Shown here: one piece after another, positions 6,480-13,287 of the stretch | Layout: every line of letters begins with the position of its first letter | How positions within the stretch are numbered: the stretch's first letter is position 1 | From: Clostridia bacterium | GTDB lineage: Bacteria > Bacillota_A > Clostridia > Oscillospirales > CAG-272 | DNA length: 17,829 nt | Direction: 5' to 3' | NCBI GenBank assembly: GCA_017547395.1 | Contig: JAFYPS010000203.1 | Location: 1 to 17,829, forward strand | Program-made: the position numbers and the translations under genes | Notes under the pieces: model-generated | Seen by the model: only the letters and a program-made list of their open reading frames with translations | The model's database searches: none | Told to the model about the DNA's origin: nothing

Positions 6480-8801
6480 TTATTTGTCCTCCGTAATATT
6501 TATCTCTATTGCATCGCCGATAAGCCCGTCGCTTTCAGCGTAAACCTTAAGTTTTCCTGCCTCTTTTTTAGTCTTTACCGCAACGGCGATAACGCCCGCA
6601 CGCATACGGCGGTAAGGCAGATCGACACGCTCGTGGTCGCACACGTCGGAACCCGTACCGACAACAGTACCAAGGGTGTTCGACGTAAAATAAACCGTGG
6701 GAGAAGCATCGGGTACTTTTCTTTCCTGCTCGTCAAGAACGTAGCAGGAAACAAGTGCGATATCGCGCCCGTTTGCGGTAATGTCGCCGCCGTTATCAAC
6801 CTCAAGGCAAAGGCGATGAGCTTTACCCGTCTTTTCGGTAAAGGTGCTTGCAACCTCTCTGCCGCCGACGTAGCCCTTAACGGTTACACGCTTGTCAACG
6901 TAAGGCACCTGCCATTCTACAACGTCGTATTTGCCTACCGTCTTTTTGCCAAGGCTCTCTTCGCCAAGGAAAAGCTCCGCCTCTTCGCAGTTGGTGTACA
7001 CGCATACACGGATCAACGTTCCTTCTTTTTCAGGGAGATTCCAGTGCGGAAGCATATGTATCATAGGCTCGTTTGCCCACTGTGACTTATTCTGGAAGAA
7101 TGCGTCCTTCTTTCGAAGAAAGAGGTCAATCGATGCCGCCTGAGAGCAAAGTCTCGGCCAATAACTCTCGCCTCTGTGCTCAAATCCGTCCCATATATAT
7201 CCGCCGAGGATATCCTCCGACGACGTGAGGAACTTCCAGCAATATTCTCTCGAGCGTTAAAGCGCATCGGTGTCCTTATCGTACGCCGACATATATCCGC
7301 GGGCGGGACTATCCTCTTTGTACCATCCGCGGGTAGTGCTTGTAGCCGCAAACTCGGTTGCAAGCAAAGGCTTGTCGGGGTAAAGCTCGCGCGCTGTATC
7401 GTACATATCCATATTATAGTTCATACCGATAACGTCAACCTCACCCATAACAACTGCCTTTTCAGGCGGAGCATTGAATGCGGTTGTAATGATTCTCGTA
7501 TCGTCAAGACTCTCTGCAAGTGCGCGCATACGGCGAATCATTCTTACACCTTCCTCATACTTGTGGCGCGGCTCTTCGTTACCGAGCGAGTAGAAGAAAA
7601 CAGAGGGATGATTGCGGTCACGCCTTACAAGCATCTCAAGCTGACTAAGACACTCGGGAGAAGAATTGTAATGGCGGATTTCGCTCATTACGATAAACCC
7701 GTTTTCGTCAAGCGCATCCATAGCAGCCTCGTTATGAGGATAGTGCGAGCAGCGGTATGCATTTGCACCCATCTCGCGGAGCATCTTTATCTTGTATCTA
7801 TGAATATTTTCGGGTACTGCTCTGCCTGTGAGTCCGAAGTCCTCGTGAACGTTTGCACCCTTTATAGTAACCTTTCTTCCGTTGAGGAAGAAGCCCTTCT
7901 TTGTAGCCTCAAACGTGCGGAAGCCTGTGTTCACCGTTACACTGTCGCACAGAACTCCGTCTGCAAAAACCTCACAAAGTACTTTGTAAACATTGGGACT
8001 GTCAATATCCCATAGCTTTGGCGATTCAATTGTCGAACTGACAACCGCTTTTGTCTTGCCGTATGGATCAACACGTACATTTGCAGTAGCAGTTGTACCG
8101 TCAAGTGTGAAACGCACCTCTGCATCAGCCTTATTCACACTGTCATTTGCAAGCTCGGTTTCAAAGCGTACCTCCCACTTGTTTTCTCCAAGGTACTCAG
8201 GACGTACGTATACGCCGAAAAGCGGGACGTGCAAAGGAGCCGTCTTTTTAAGCCATACGTTGCGGCAGATTCCGCCTCCCTCATACCACCATGCTTCATG
8301 ACGGTTTGTGATTACGTGAACTGCGACTACGTTTTCTTTGTCAAAATAAACGAAGTCGGTAATATCCACCTCAAACGAAGTATATCCCGAAAAGTTTCTG
8401 CCAACCGAAACACCGTTGACAAAAATTTCACTGTGAGTTGCAACCCCCTCAAAATAAAGGGCAAGGCGTTTTGCTTTGTCGCTCTCGTCAAGCTTAAAAT
8501 GCTTTCTGTACCATGCATTTTCGTACTTGAAAAAGCCGAGAGTGTTGTTGTACTTTTCCTCAGGTGTCTGCAGCAGCACGTAATCGTGCGGAAGGTTTAC
8601 TTTCTCCCACTTTTCGCTTGTATAAACTGCTCTTGTACGGTAATCGTCAGCGCGGTCGTTATATGCATACGCTGCAGGTCCGTAAAGCTGTGACTCGGTC
8701 TTTGCCACCATATATCCCGCGCCCTTGTATGGAGGAAAATCAGCCTCTATTTCACCGCGGTGAAAACGCCAGTCATCGTTAAAAAGTATCTTTTCGGACA
8801 T
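6480..8801 (-). pseudogene. GH2 beta-glycosidase interrupted by an in-frame TAA
   Basis: The frame encodes a glycoside hydrolase family 2 enzyme (beta-galactosidase, beta-glucuronidase or relative) of 773 residues if read through. N-terminal jelly roll (FNDDWRFHRGE, VNLPHDYVL, WYRKHF), Ig-like domain and TIM barrel are recognisable. The acid/base is Glu409 (LGNEEP) and the nucleophile is probably Glu483 (LLATEFAATS). Codon 515 is TAA (7257-7259). The same frame continues past it with typical GH2 text (CWKFLTSSEDILGGYIWDGF, then a C-terminal Ig-like domain), and there is no frame change. The truncated product would keep both catalytic residues but lose the last barrel strand with the conserved Trp-Asp. 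TAA ends neighbouring genes, so it is not reassigned. It may be a true nonsense mutation, a strain variant or a sequencing error. The start at 8801 is set by AGAGGTG five bases upstream; no signal peptide is seen, so it is cytoplasmic. Confidence 0.85.
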
Positions 8802-8806
8802 AATAA

Positions 8807-8813
8807 CACCTCT
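8807..8813 (-). promoter_or_regulatory. Ribosome binding site fixing the GH2 start
   Basis: AGAGGTG lies five bases before ATG 8801 on the minus strand. An earlier in-frame ATG at 8819 has no comparable site and lies upstream of this one, so the protein most likely begins MSEKILFNDDW. Confidence 0.7.
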
Positions 8814-8841
8814 TTTCATTTTAATAATACACCATATATAT

Positions 8842-8870
8842 ATAATATTGAATAGTTAAAAGTATCACAA
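8842..8870 (-). promoter_or_regulatory. Candidate promoter of the minus-strand catabolic operon
   Basis: On the minus strand, TTGTGA (8865-8870) and TATTAT (8842-8847) are separated by 17 bases and stand about 40 bases upstream of the GH2 start. The region is very AT-rich, so other -10 choices exist. It lies between the divergent GH2 and AraC genes, where an AraC-type regulator would be expected to act. Confidence 0.45.
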
Positions 8871-8888
8871 ATATGGACAAAAATGCTA

Positions 8889-8917
8889 TTTACAAAATTA
8901 TTTTTTTATAGTACAAT
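8889..8917 (+). promoter_or_regulatory. Candidate promoter of the AraC-family gene
   Basis: TTTACA (8889-8894) and TACAAT (8912-8917) are spaced by exactly 17 bases. The ribosome binding site AAGAGGTGAG and ATG 8938 follow. This is close to the sigma-A consensus and faces away from the catabolic operon. Confidence 0.6.
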
Positions 8918-8937
8918 GAAATCCAAGAGGTGAGATT

Positions 8938-9762
8938 ATGAAGTATATCACGGCAAGAGATATCCGAAATTCGGACAGAGAAAGTTCGGATTTTCTCAGC
9001 ATTAACAACTGCGGAGCGTTTATCGACACGATAGAACCTATTACAACCACAAGACCCCTCGGCCGCTTTGACTACCAGCTTATTTATATAAAAAGGGGAG
9101 AATTCGAGTTATACGAAAACGGCACGAAAAGTGTTGTCGGCAGCGGTGGACTTGTGCTTTACCGTCCGCACGAGCCACAGATGTATACCTCTCTCCGTAA
9201 TTGCACGTTTTACTGGATACATTTTTCGGGCACCGCTGCAAAAGAAATGCTTGATTTTTTCAAAACACGCTCGCAAAAAATCGGGACGTTTCCCGACTTT
9301 GAAGAATTCTGCAACTCTACGATAAGTGCTTTCGCTTCTCAAAAAACCAACTATTCTCTTTTCTGTACGGGCAGGCTTGTTTCGCTTATTGCAACCATCT
9401 CACAAAAATTTAATTTTGACGATGCCAAAGAAAACAGTCTTCTCGCCCCTGCAATGCTGGATATGCACACGAATTTTACACTTCAGCGGACTAACGACGA
9501 GTATGCAAAAATGTGCGGTCTTTCAAAATCGCATTTCATCAGACTTTTTCACAAATACATCGGTATGCCTCCGCAAAAATACCGCGCTTCAATCGCTATG
9601 CGCGAGGCAAAGCACCTCTTGAAAAGCAACAGTGTTTCAAGCACCGCAAGCATTTTAGGATATACCGACGTTTTCTACTTCAGCCGCGTTTTTAAAAAAA
9701 CTGTCGGTATATCGCCGAGTGCATATGCCAAAGGCTCGGAAATTAAGCGTGATTTTCGTTGA
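8938..9762 (+). CDS. AraC-family transcriptional regulator
   Basis: This 274-residue regulator has an N-terminal cupin-like sugar-sensing half (residues about 20-110, including FDYQLIYIKRGEFELYENG and LYRPHEPQMYT) and a C-terminal double helix-turn-helix (about 175-265). The DNA-binding part is recognised by YAKMCGLSKSHFIRLFHKYIGMPPQKY, then the second helix pair and the signature ILGYTDVFYFSRVFKKTVGISPSAYA. The cupin layout is typical of carbohydrate-responsive activators. It is transcribed divergently from the GH2-led operon with a 136-base gap, the usual arrangement for a local activator, so it probably responds to the sugar handled by that operon. The effector is unknown. A ribosome binding site AAGAGGTGAG supports the chosen ATG. 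No clear intrinsic terminator follows. Confidence 0.93.
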   Translation: MKYITARDIRNSDRESSDFLSINNCGAFIDTIEPITTTRPLGRFDYQLIYIKRGEFELYENGTKSVVGSGGLVLYRPHEPQMYTSLRNCTFYWIHFSGTAAKEMLDFFKTRSQKIGTFPDFEEFCNSTISAFASQKTNYSLFCTGRLVSLIATISQKFNFDDAKENSLLAPAMLDMHTNFTLQRTNDEYAKMCGLSKSHFIRLFHKYIGMPPQKYRASIAMREAKHLLKSNSVSSTASILGYTDVFYFSRVFKKTVGISPSAYAKGSEIKRDFR

Positions 9763-9887
9763 AAGTACGTTTTCTCTTCATTGTATAGGATCTTCTGCAT
9801 TTTAATCTTCGCGGCACTGAAAATATATAAAACGAAAAGCAGCAAAAATGTGAATTTCTTTTATTTGCAAAAAAATCAAAAAATGAC
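9763..9887. other. Non-coding spacer after the AraC gene
   Basis: This is the first part of the 359-base gap between the AraC gene and the DAHP synthase gene. It is AT-rich, with A runs near 9869-9883. I see no gene, no convincing terminator hairpin and no T-box hallmarks in it. The rest of the gap (9888-10121) is the aro promoter and leader region, listed separately. Confidence 0.6.
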
Positions 9888-9916
9888 TTGACTTTAGCGA
9901 ATTAAAGTGATATATT
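9888..9916 (+). promoter_or_regulatory. Promoter of the aromatic amino acid operon
   Basis: TTGACT (9888-9893) and TATATT (9911-9916) are 17 bases apart, with TG placed at 9908-9909 just before the -10 element. This is a strong sigma-A-like promoter. The transcript would start near 9923 and carry the leader peptide and attenuator. It is the only good promoter seen ahead of the eight aro genes. Confidence 0.8.
9891..9908. promoter_or_regulatory. Inverted repeat between -35 and -10 (possible operator)
   Basis: ACTTTA (9891-9896) is repeated in inverse as TAAAGT (9903-9908) with six bases between. It starts within the -35 element and fills most of the promoter spacer, a position suited to a repressor. 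The protein that might bind is not known; short AT-rich repeats like this can also arise by chance. Confidence 0.4.
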
Positions 9917-9935
9917 TTAAACATTAAATCACTTT
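9904..9935. promoter_or_regulatory. Inverted repeat spanning the -10 and start site (possible operator)
   Basis: AAAGTGAT (9904-9911) and ATCACTTT (9928-9935) are perfect 8-base inverted copies separated by 16 bases. They bracket the -10 element and the probable transcription start, and end directly at the leader's GGAGG. The first arm lies upstream of the expected start site, so this would work as a DNA operator rather than an RNA hairpin. It shares TAAAGT with the neighbouring repeat. Confidence 0.45.
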
Positions 9936-9949
9936 GGAGGCAGCTTAAA

Positions 9950-10018
9950 ATGATGAAATTCAAGTTTTATTATTACTTTAAAAAGGGCTGCCCGTCTTCT
10001 GTGATTTTCAATGATTAA
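9950..10018 (+). CDS. Phe/Tyr-rich leader peptide of the aro operon
   Basis: This is a 22-codon reading frame with a strong ribosome binding site (GGAGG, 9936-9940) nine bases before its ATG. It begins MMKFKFYYYF and ends at TAA 10016-10018. Seven of the 22 residues are Phe or Tyr (Phe 4, 6, 10, 20; Tyr 7, 8, 9), with six clustered in codons 4-10. It lies between the aro promoter and a strong terminator, upstream of genes that make Phe and Tyr. By analogy with the enterobacterial pheA and pheST leaders, it should act as a sensor: a ribosome starved of charged tRNA-Phe or tRNA-Tyr would stall over 9959-9979. It has no likely function as a protein. A second ATG follows immediately (9953) and could also serve as the start. 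Confidence 0.85.
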   Translation: MMKFKFYYYFKKGCPSSVIFND

Positions 10019-10047
10019 TTTTTTTGAAATCATATAACGGTCAGTCC
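9985..10047 (+). promoter_or_regulatory. Predicted antiterminator structure of the aro attenuator
   Basis: Bases 9985-9995 (GGGCTGCCCGT) can pair with 10037-10047 (ACGGTCAGTCC) in 10 of 11 positions, counting one G-U and one mismatch at 9991/10041. Inside the loop, TGATTT (10002-10007) can also pair with AAATCA (10027-10032). The downstream arm uses the first five bases of the terminator stem (10043-10047), so the two structures exclude each other. The upstream arm lies just 3' of the Phe/Tyr codon cluster: it is free when a ribosome stalls there and covered when the ribosome runs on to the leader stop. I worked this out by hand pairing, without energy calculation. Confidence 0.7.
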
Positions 10048-10095
10048 GCATTCGCTATGCTTTTAAAGCTATAGGAAGTGCGGACTTTTTATTTT
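10043..10095 (+). terminator. Attenuator terminator upstream of DAHP synthase
   Basis: AGTCCGCATT (10043-10052) pairs with AGTGCGGACT (10077-10086, one G-U). The inner part continues as CTATGCTT against AAGCTATAG with small bulges and a three-base loop, giving a stem of roughly 18 pairs. A T-rich tract (TTTTT A TTTT, 10086-10095) follows at once, the classic intrinsic terminator form. It lies 25 bases after the leader stop and 27 bases before the DAHP synthase start, so it must be bypassed for operon expression. Confidence 0.9.
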
Positions 10096-10121
10096 CAAGC
10101 AACTAAAGCGAGGTACCAAAA

Positions 10122-11150
10122 ATGCAAATGACGTTCCACAGAAAGCTTCCTGTCCCTATGGAGGTTAAAAAAGATTTCCCCCTTACCGACAAAATGATTA
10201 AGGTCAAGGAAGAGCGCGACAAGAGCATCCGCGCCGTTTTTGACGGCAGCTCCGACAAATTTATTCTTGTAATAGGACCTTGCTCTGCCGACCACAGTGA
10301 GCCTGTACTTGAATACATCTCCCGCCTTCGCAGAATCGAAGAACAGGTGTCCGATAAGATCATCATTATCCCGAGAATATACACAAACAAGCCGAGAACA
10401 ACGGGTCAAGGATATAAGGGAATGCTCCACCAGCCGGATCCCAACGCAACGCCGGATATGTATAAAGGCATCGTTGCGATCCGTGAGCTTCATCTCGCTG
10501 CACTTCGCGACTATGACTTCTCCTGCGCCGACGAAATGCTCTACCCCGAAAATCACCGTTACCTCTCAGACCTGCTTTCATACGTTGCGGTAGGTGCACG
10601 CTCGGTTGAAAACCAGCAGCACAGACTCACCGCAAGCGGTGTGGGAATCCCCGTAGGTATGAAAAATCCAACGGGTGGCGACCTTGGCGTTATGATGAAC
10701 TCTATCGTAGCGGCACAGTCGGGTCATACGTTTTTATATCGCGGCTGGGAGGTTACAAGTGAAGGAAACCCATATGCACACGCTATTCTCCGCGGATACG
10801 TTGACTACGCAGGCAGAAGCGCGTCAAACTACCACTACGAAGACCTCTTAAGAGTAGAAGAGCTCTATCAGAAATTAAATCTGACAAACCCCTCTATCAT
10901 CGTAGACACAAACCATAACAATTCGGGTAAAAAATACCTTGAGCAAATCCGAATTGCAAAGGATATCGTTAACAGCAGAAGCGAAAATGCCGATATCAAG
11001 CGCCTTGTTAAAGGTCTTATGATTGAAAGTTACATTGAAGACGGTGCCCAGGGCATCGGAGAAAACGTTTTCGGCAAATCAATAACCGACCCATGCCTTG
11101 GCTGGGAGAAAACAGAAAAGCTTATTCTCGATATCGCTGACAAGCTTTAA
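10122..11150 (+). CDS. aroF: 3-deoxy-7-phosphoheptulonate synthase (DAHP synthase, class I alpha)
   Basis: The enzyme joins phosphoenolpyruvate and erythrose-4-phosphate, the first step of the shikimate pathway. At 342 residues it matches the AroF/AroG/AroH type. The expected signatures are present in order: VIGPCSADH near residue 50, PRIYTNKPRTT near 88, GARSVENQQHR near 158, VGMKNPTGGDL near 178, DTNHNNSGK near 263, and IESYIEDGAQ near 306. It is the first structural gene after the Phe/Tyr leader attenuator, so its expression is probably tied to Phe and Tyr supply. The start ATG has GCGAGG eight bases upstream. Feedback inhibition by Phe or Tyr is usual in this class but cannot be assigned from the sequence read here. 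Confidence 0.95.
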   Translation: MQMTFHRKLPVPMEVKKDFPLTDKMIKVKEERDKSIRAVFDGSSDKFILVIGPCSADHSEPVLEYISRLRRIEEQVSDKIIIIPRIYTNKPRTTGQGYKGMLHQPDPNATPDMYKGIVAIRELHLAALRDYDFSCADEMLYPENHRYLSDLLSYVAVGARSVENQQHRLTASGVGIPVGMKNPTGGDLGVMMNSIVAAQSGHTFLYRGWEVTSEGNPYAHAILRGYVDYAGRSASNYHYEDLLRVEELYQKLNLTNPSIIVDTNHNNSGKKYLEQIRIAKDIVNSRSENADIKRLVKGLMIESYIEDGAQGIGENVFGKSITDPCLGWEKTEKLILDIADKL

Positions 11151-11166
11151 TAAAAGGAAGCAAAAA

Positions 11167-12255
11167 ATGAAAAACAAACTTGAACAAGCAAGAGAAATCA
11201 TAAATTCGGTCGACTCTCAGATGGCAAAGCTGTTCGTCGAAAGAATGCGCGCGTCGGAAATGGTTTATGAATACAAAAAGGAATACGGACTTCCTATCCT
11301 GGACCAAAAGCGCGAAAATGCGGTTATCGAAAGCAATTCTGCCGCTATCAGCGACGAGGTGCTGAAAGGTTACTATATCGACTACCTCAAAAACGTTATG
11401 GAAATTTCGCGCGCGTATCAGCACCGTCTGCAAAGCGGTCTTAAAGTGGCTTACAGCGGTGTCGAGGGCGCGTTTGCCCATATCGCGGCAGGCAGAATCT
11501 TTCCTGAAGGTAACAGAGTTTCATACCGCGATTTTCAGTCTGCATATGATTCCGTCGTAAACGGTGAAAGCGACGTTGCAGTGCTTCCTATTGAAAACAG
11601 CTATGCGGGAGAGGTCGGACAGACTATCGATCTCATTTTCTCGGGCGGGCTTTTCGTTAACGGTATCTACGAGCTTGAAATTCACCAAAATCTGCTTGGA
11701 CTAAAGGATGCTACCGTAGAGGACATCAAAAAAGTAACAAGTCATCCGCAGGCGCTCAGCCAGTGCCACGAGTATATAAGAATGCGCGGCTTTGAAACCG
11801 AGGAGGCAAGCAACACTGCCATTGCGGCAAAGTCTGTCGCTTGGGGAAACGACAAATCGGTGGGTGCTATCGCAAGCATTGAAACCGCAGAAATATACGG
11901 ACTTAAGGTGCTTGAAGCCAACGTCAATAAGAGCAGTGAAAACACAACGCGTTTTGCCGTTCTTTCAAAGGTTAAGGCGTCTTCCCCCGCCCTTCCGAGC
12001 TCGGTGCTTATGTTCACGGTAAAAAATGAAGCAGGCTCACTTGCAAACGCTATCAGCATTATCGGAAAATACGGCTTTAATATGACGGCTTTGCGCTCAA
12101 GACCGCTAAAAAAGCTTTCCTGGCAGTATTATTTCTACATCGAAATTGACGGCTCTGCCGACACCGCCGAGGGTATAAAAATGATAAAAGAGCTTAGCGA
12201 AATATGCGACAAGCTTAAAGTAGCGGGAACCTTTGCCCCGCATACCGAGATTTAG
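11167..12255 (+). CDS. pheA: Bifunctional chorismate mutase / prephenate dehydratase
   Basis: This protein converts chorismate to prephenate and then to phenylpyruvate, the precursor of Phe. Its 362 residues hold three parts: an AroQ-type helical chorismate mutase (about 1-85, with Arg in VERMRAS and Lys in PILDQKRE), a prephenate dehydratase domain (about 93-270, with VAYSGVEGAFAH, LPIENSYAG and the catalytic-site motif NTTRF at 259-263), and a C-terminal ACT domain (about 280-355, GSLANAISIIGKYGFNMTAL, then RSRP) that normally binds Phe for feedback inhibition. The true start is ATG 11167, placed by AAGGAAG (11154-11160). An upstream in-frame extension would run back into DAHP synthase and shows no family similarity. 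The stop runs into the AGGAG site for aroB. Confidence 0.95.
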   Translation: MKNKLEQAREIINSVDSQMAKLFVERMRASEMVYEYKKEYGLPILDQKRENAVIESNSAAISDEVLKGYYIDYLKNVMEISRAYQHRLQSGLKVAYSGVEGAFAHIAAGRIFPEGNRVSYRDFQSAYDSVVNGESDVAVLPIENSYAGEVGQTIDLIFSGGLFVNGIYELEIHQNLLGLKDATVEDIKKVTSHPQALSQCHEYIRMRGFETEEASNTAIAAKSVAWGNDKSVGAIASIETAEIYGLKVLEANVNKSSENTTRFAVLSKVKASSPALPSSVLMFTVKNEAGSLANAISIIGKYGFNMTALRSRPLKKLSWQYYFYIEIDGSADTAEGIKMIKELSEICDKLKVAGTFAPHTEI

Positions 12256-12264
12256 GAGAACTAT

Positions 12265-13287
12265 ATGATCATTCATATGAATTTGGGTGAAAACAGCTAC
12301 GATATTGTCGTAGAACGCGGAGCTTTAGCGGCTGCAAAGCAGTATCTCAACCTTGCGCGCCGCGTTCTTGTCGTAACCGACTCAGGCGTTCCCGCCGAAT
12401 ATGCAAGAGCTGTTGCGGATAACTGTCAGAATGCGGTAATCTGCACCGTTCCTATGGGCGAGAGCTCTAAAAGCCTCGAGGTTTTCGGCAGTCTTTTACA
12501 GACTATGCTCGACAACGGCTTTTCAAGAAAAGACTGCGTAGTTGCGGTCGGAGGCGGTGTTGTAGGCGATCTTGCAGGCTTTGCGGCATCGGCATATATG
12601 CGCGGAATAGACTTTTATAATATTCCGACCACACTGCTTTCGCAGATTGATTCATCTATCGGCGGAAAGACTGCCATAAATTTCGGTGACGTTAAAAACG
12701 TTGTAGGCGCGTTCTATCAGCCGAAAAAGGTTCTTATTGACCCCGAGCTTCTCGGAACGCTTCCAAAAAGACAGATTTCAAACGGACTTGCCGAAGCAAT
12801 AAAAATGTCGCTTACCTCCGACAAAGAACTGTTTGAAATCTTTGAAAGCAAAGACGTTGAAAGTAATATCGACGAGATTATTATCCGCTCGCTTAACATA
12901 AAGAAAAACGTTGTTGAACAGGATGAAAAGGAATCGGGACTGCGCAAAATACTGAATTTCGGCCATACCGTCGGGCACGGAATTGAAAGCAGCGAAGGAA
13001 TGAGCGAACTTTTCCACGGAGAATGCGTCGCGCTCGGTATGATTCCGATGTGCAGTGATGCAGTGAGACCGAGACTTATCAACGTTCTTAAAAAATGCAA
13101 TCTCTACCGCGTATTAAACTATGATTGGGACAAAATAAGCAAGGCTATGTTCCACGATAAAAAGGCTGACGGCGACAGCGTGAGCGTTACGACCGTCTGC
13201 GAGGTCGGCAGCTTTGAGATAAAAACGGTAAAATGCACCGATTTGACGGCTCTTGCAAAAAAACGTCTGGAGGATGACTGTATATGA
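12265..13287 (+). CDS. aroB: 3-dehydroquinate synthase
   Basis: It converts DAHP to 3-dehydroquinate using NAD+ and a divalent metal. The length, 340 residues, is slightly below the usual 350-360. The nucleotide-binding and active-site segments are intact: VPMGESSKSLE near residue 71, VAVGGGVVGDLAGFAASAY near 94, NIPTTLLSQIDSSIGGKTAIN near 120, the metal ligands in AEAIK near 175, FGHTVGHGIE near 235 and FHGECVALGM near 252. AGGAG stands eight bases before the ATG, inside the end of pheA, and the gene overlaps aroC by four bases. A second ATG at 12277 is possible but is further from the binding site. Confidence 0.96.
   Translation: MIIHMNLGENSYDIVVERGALAAAKQYLNLARRVLVVTDSGVPAEYARAVADNCQNAVICTVPMGESSKSLEVFGSLLQTMLDNGFSRKDCVVAVGGGVVGDLAGFAASAYMRGIDFYNIPTTLLSQIDSSIGGKTAINFGDVKNVVGAFYQPKKVLIDPELLGTLPKRQISNGLAEAIKMSLTSDKELFEIFESKDVESNIDEIIIRSLNIKKNVVEQDEKESGLRKILNFGHTVGHGIESSEGMSELFHGECVALGMIPMCSDAVRPRLINVLKKCNLYRVLNYDWDKISKAMFHDKKADGDSVSVTTVCEVGSFEIKTVKCTDLTALAKKRLEDDCI

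Noticed and set aside
7257..7259. Programmed recoding or stop reassignment in the GH2 gene
   Set aside because: The codon is TAA, not TGA as needed for selenocysteine, TAA ends several neighbouring genes, and there is no slippery run or frame change at the site.
8820..8888. AraC operator repeats in the divergent intergenic region
   Set aside because: The region is dominated by AT runs and TATATA repeats; I could not find a pair of direct repeats distinct enough to claim.
10002..10032. The TGATTT/AAATCA hairpin as a separate terminator
   Set aside because: The T run (10019-10025) lies in its loop, not after the stem, and the stem is AT-rich; it fits better as part of the antiterminator structure.
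9763..10121. T-box riboswitch ahead of the aro operon
   Set aside because: The region lacks a T-box-like GGTGG antiterminator element and is too short between promoter and terminator for stem I; a leader peptide with Phe/Tyr codons explains it better.
11098..11166. N-terminal extension of pheA to an ATG at 11098
   Set aside because: It would overlap the end of DAHP synthase and adds no family sequence; ATG 11167 has its own AAGGAAG site and gives the expected chorismate mutase N-terminus.
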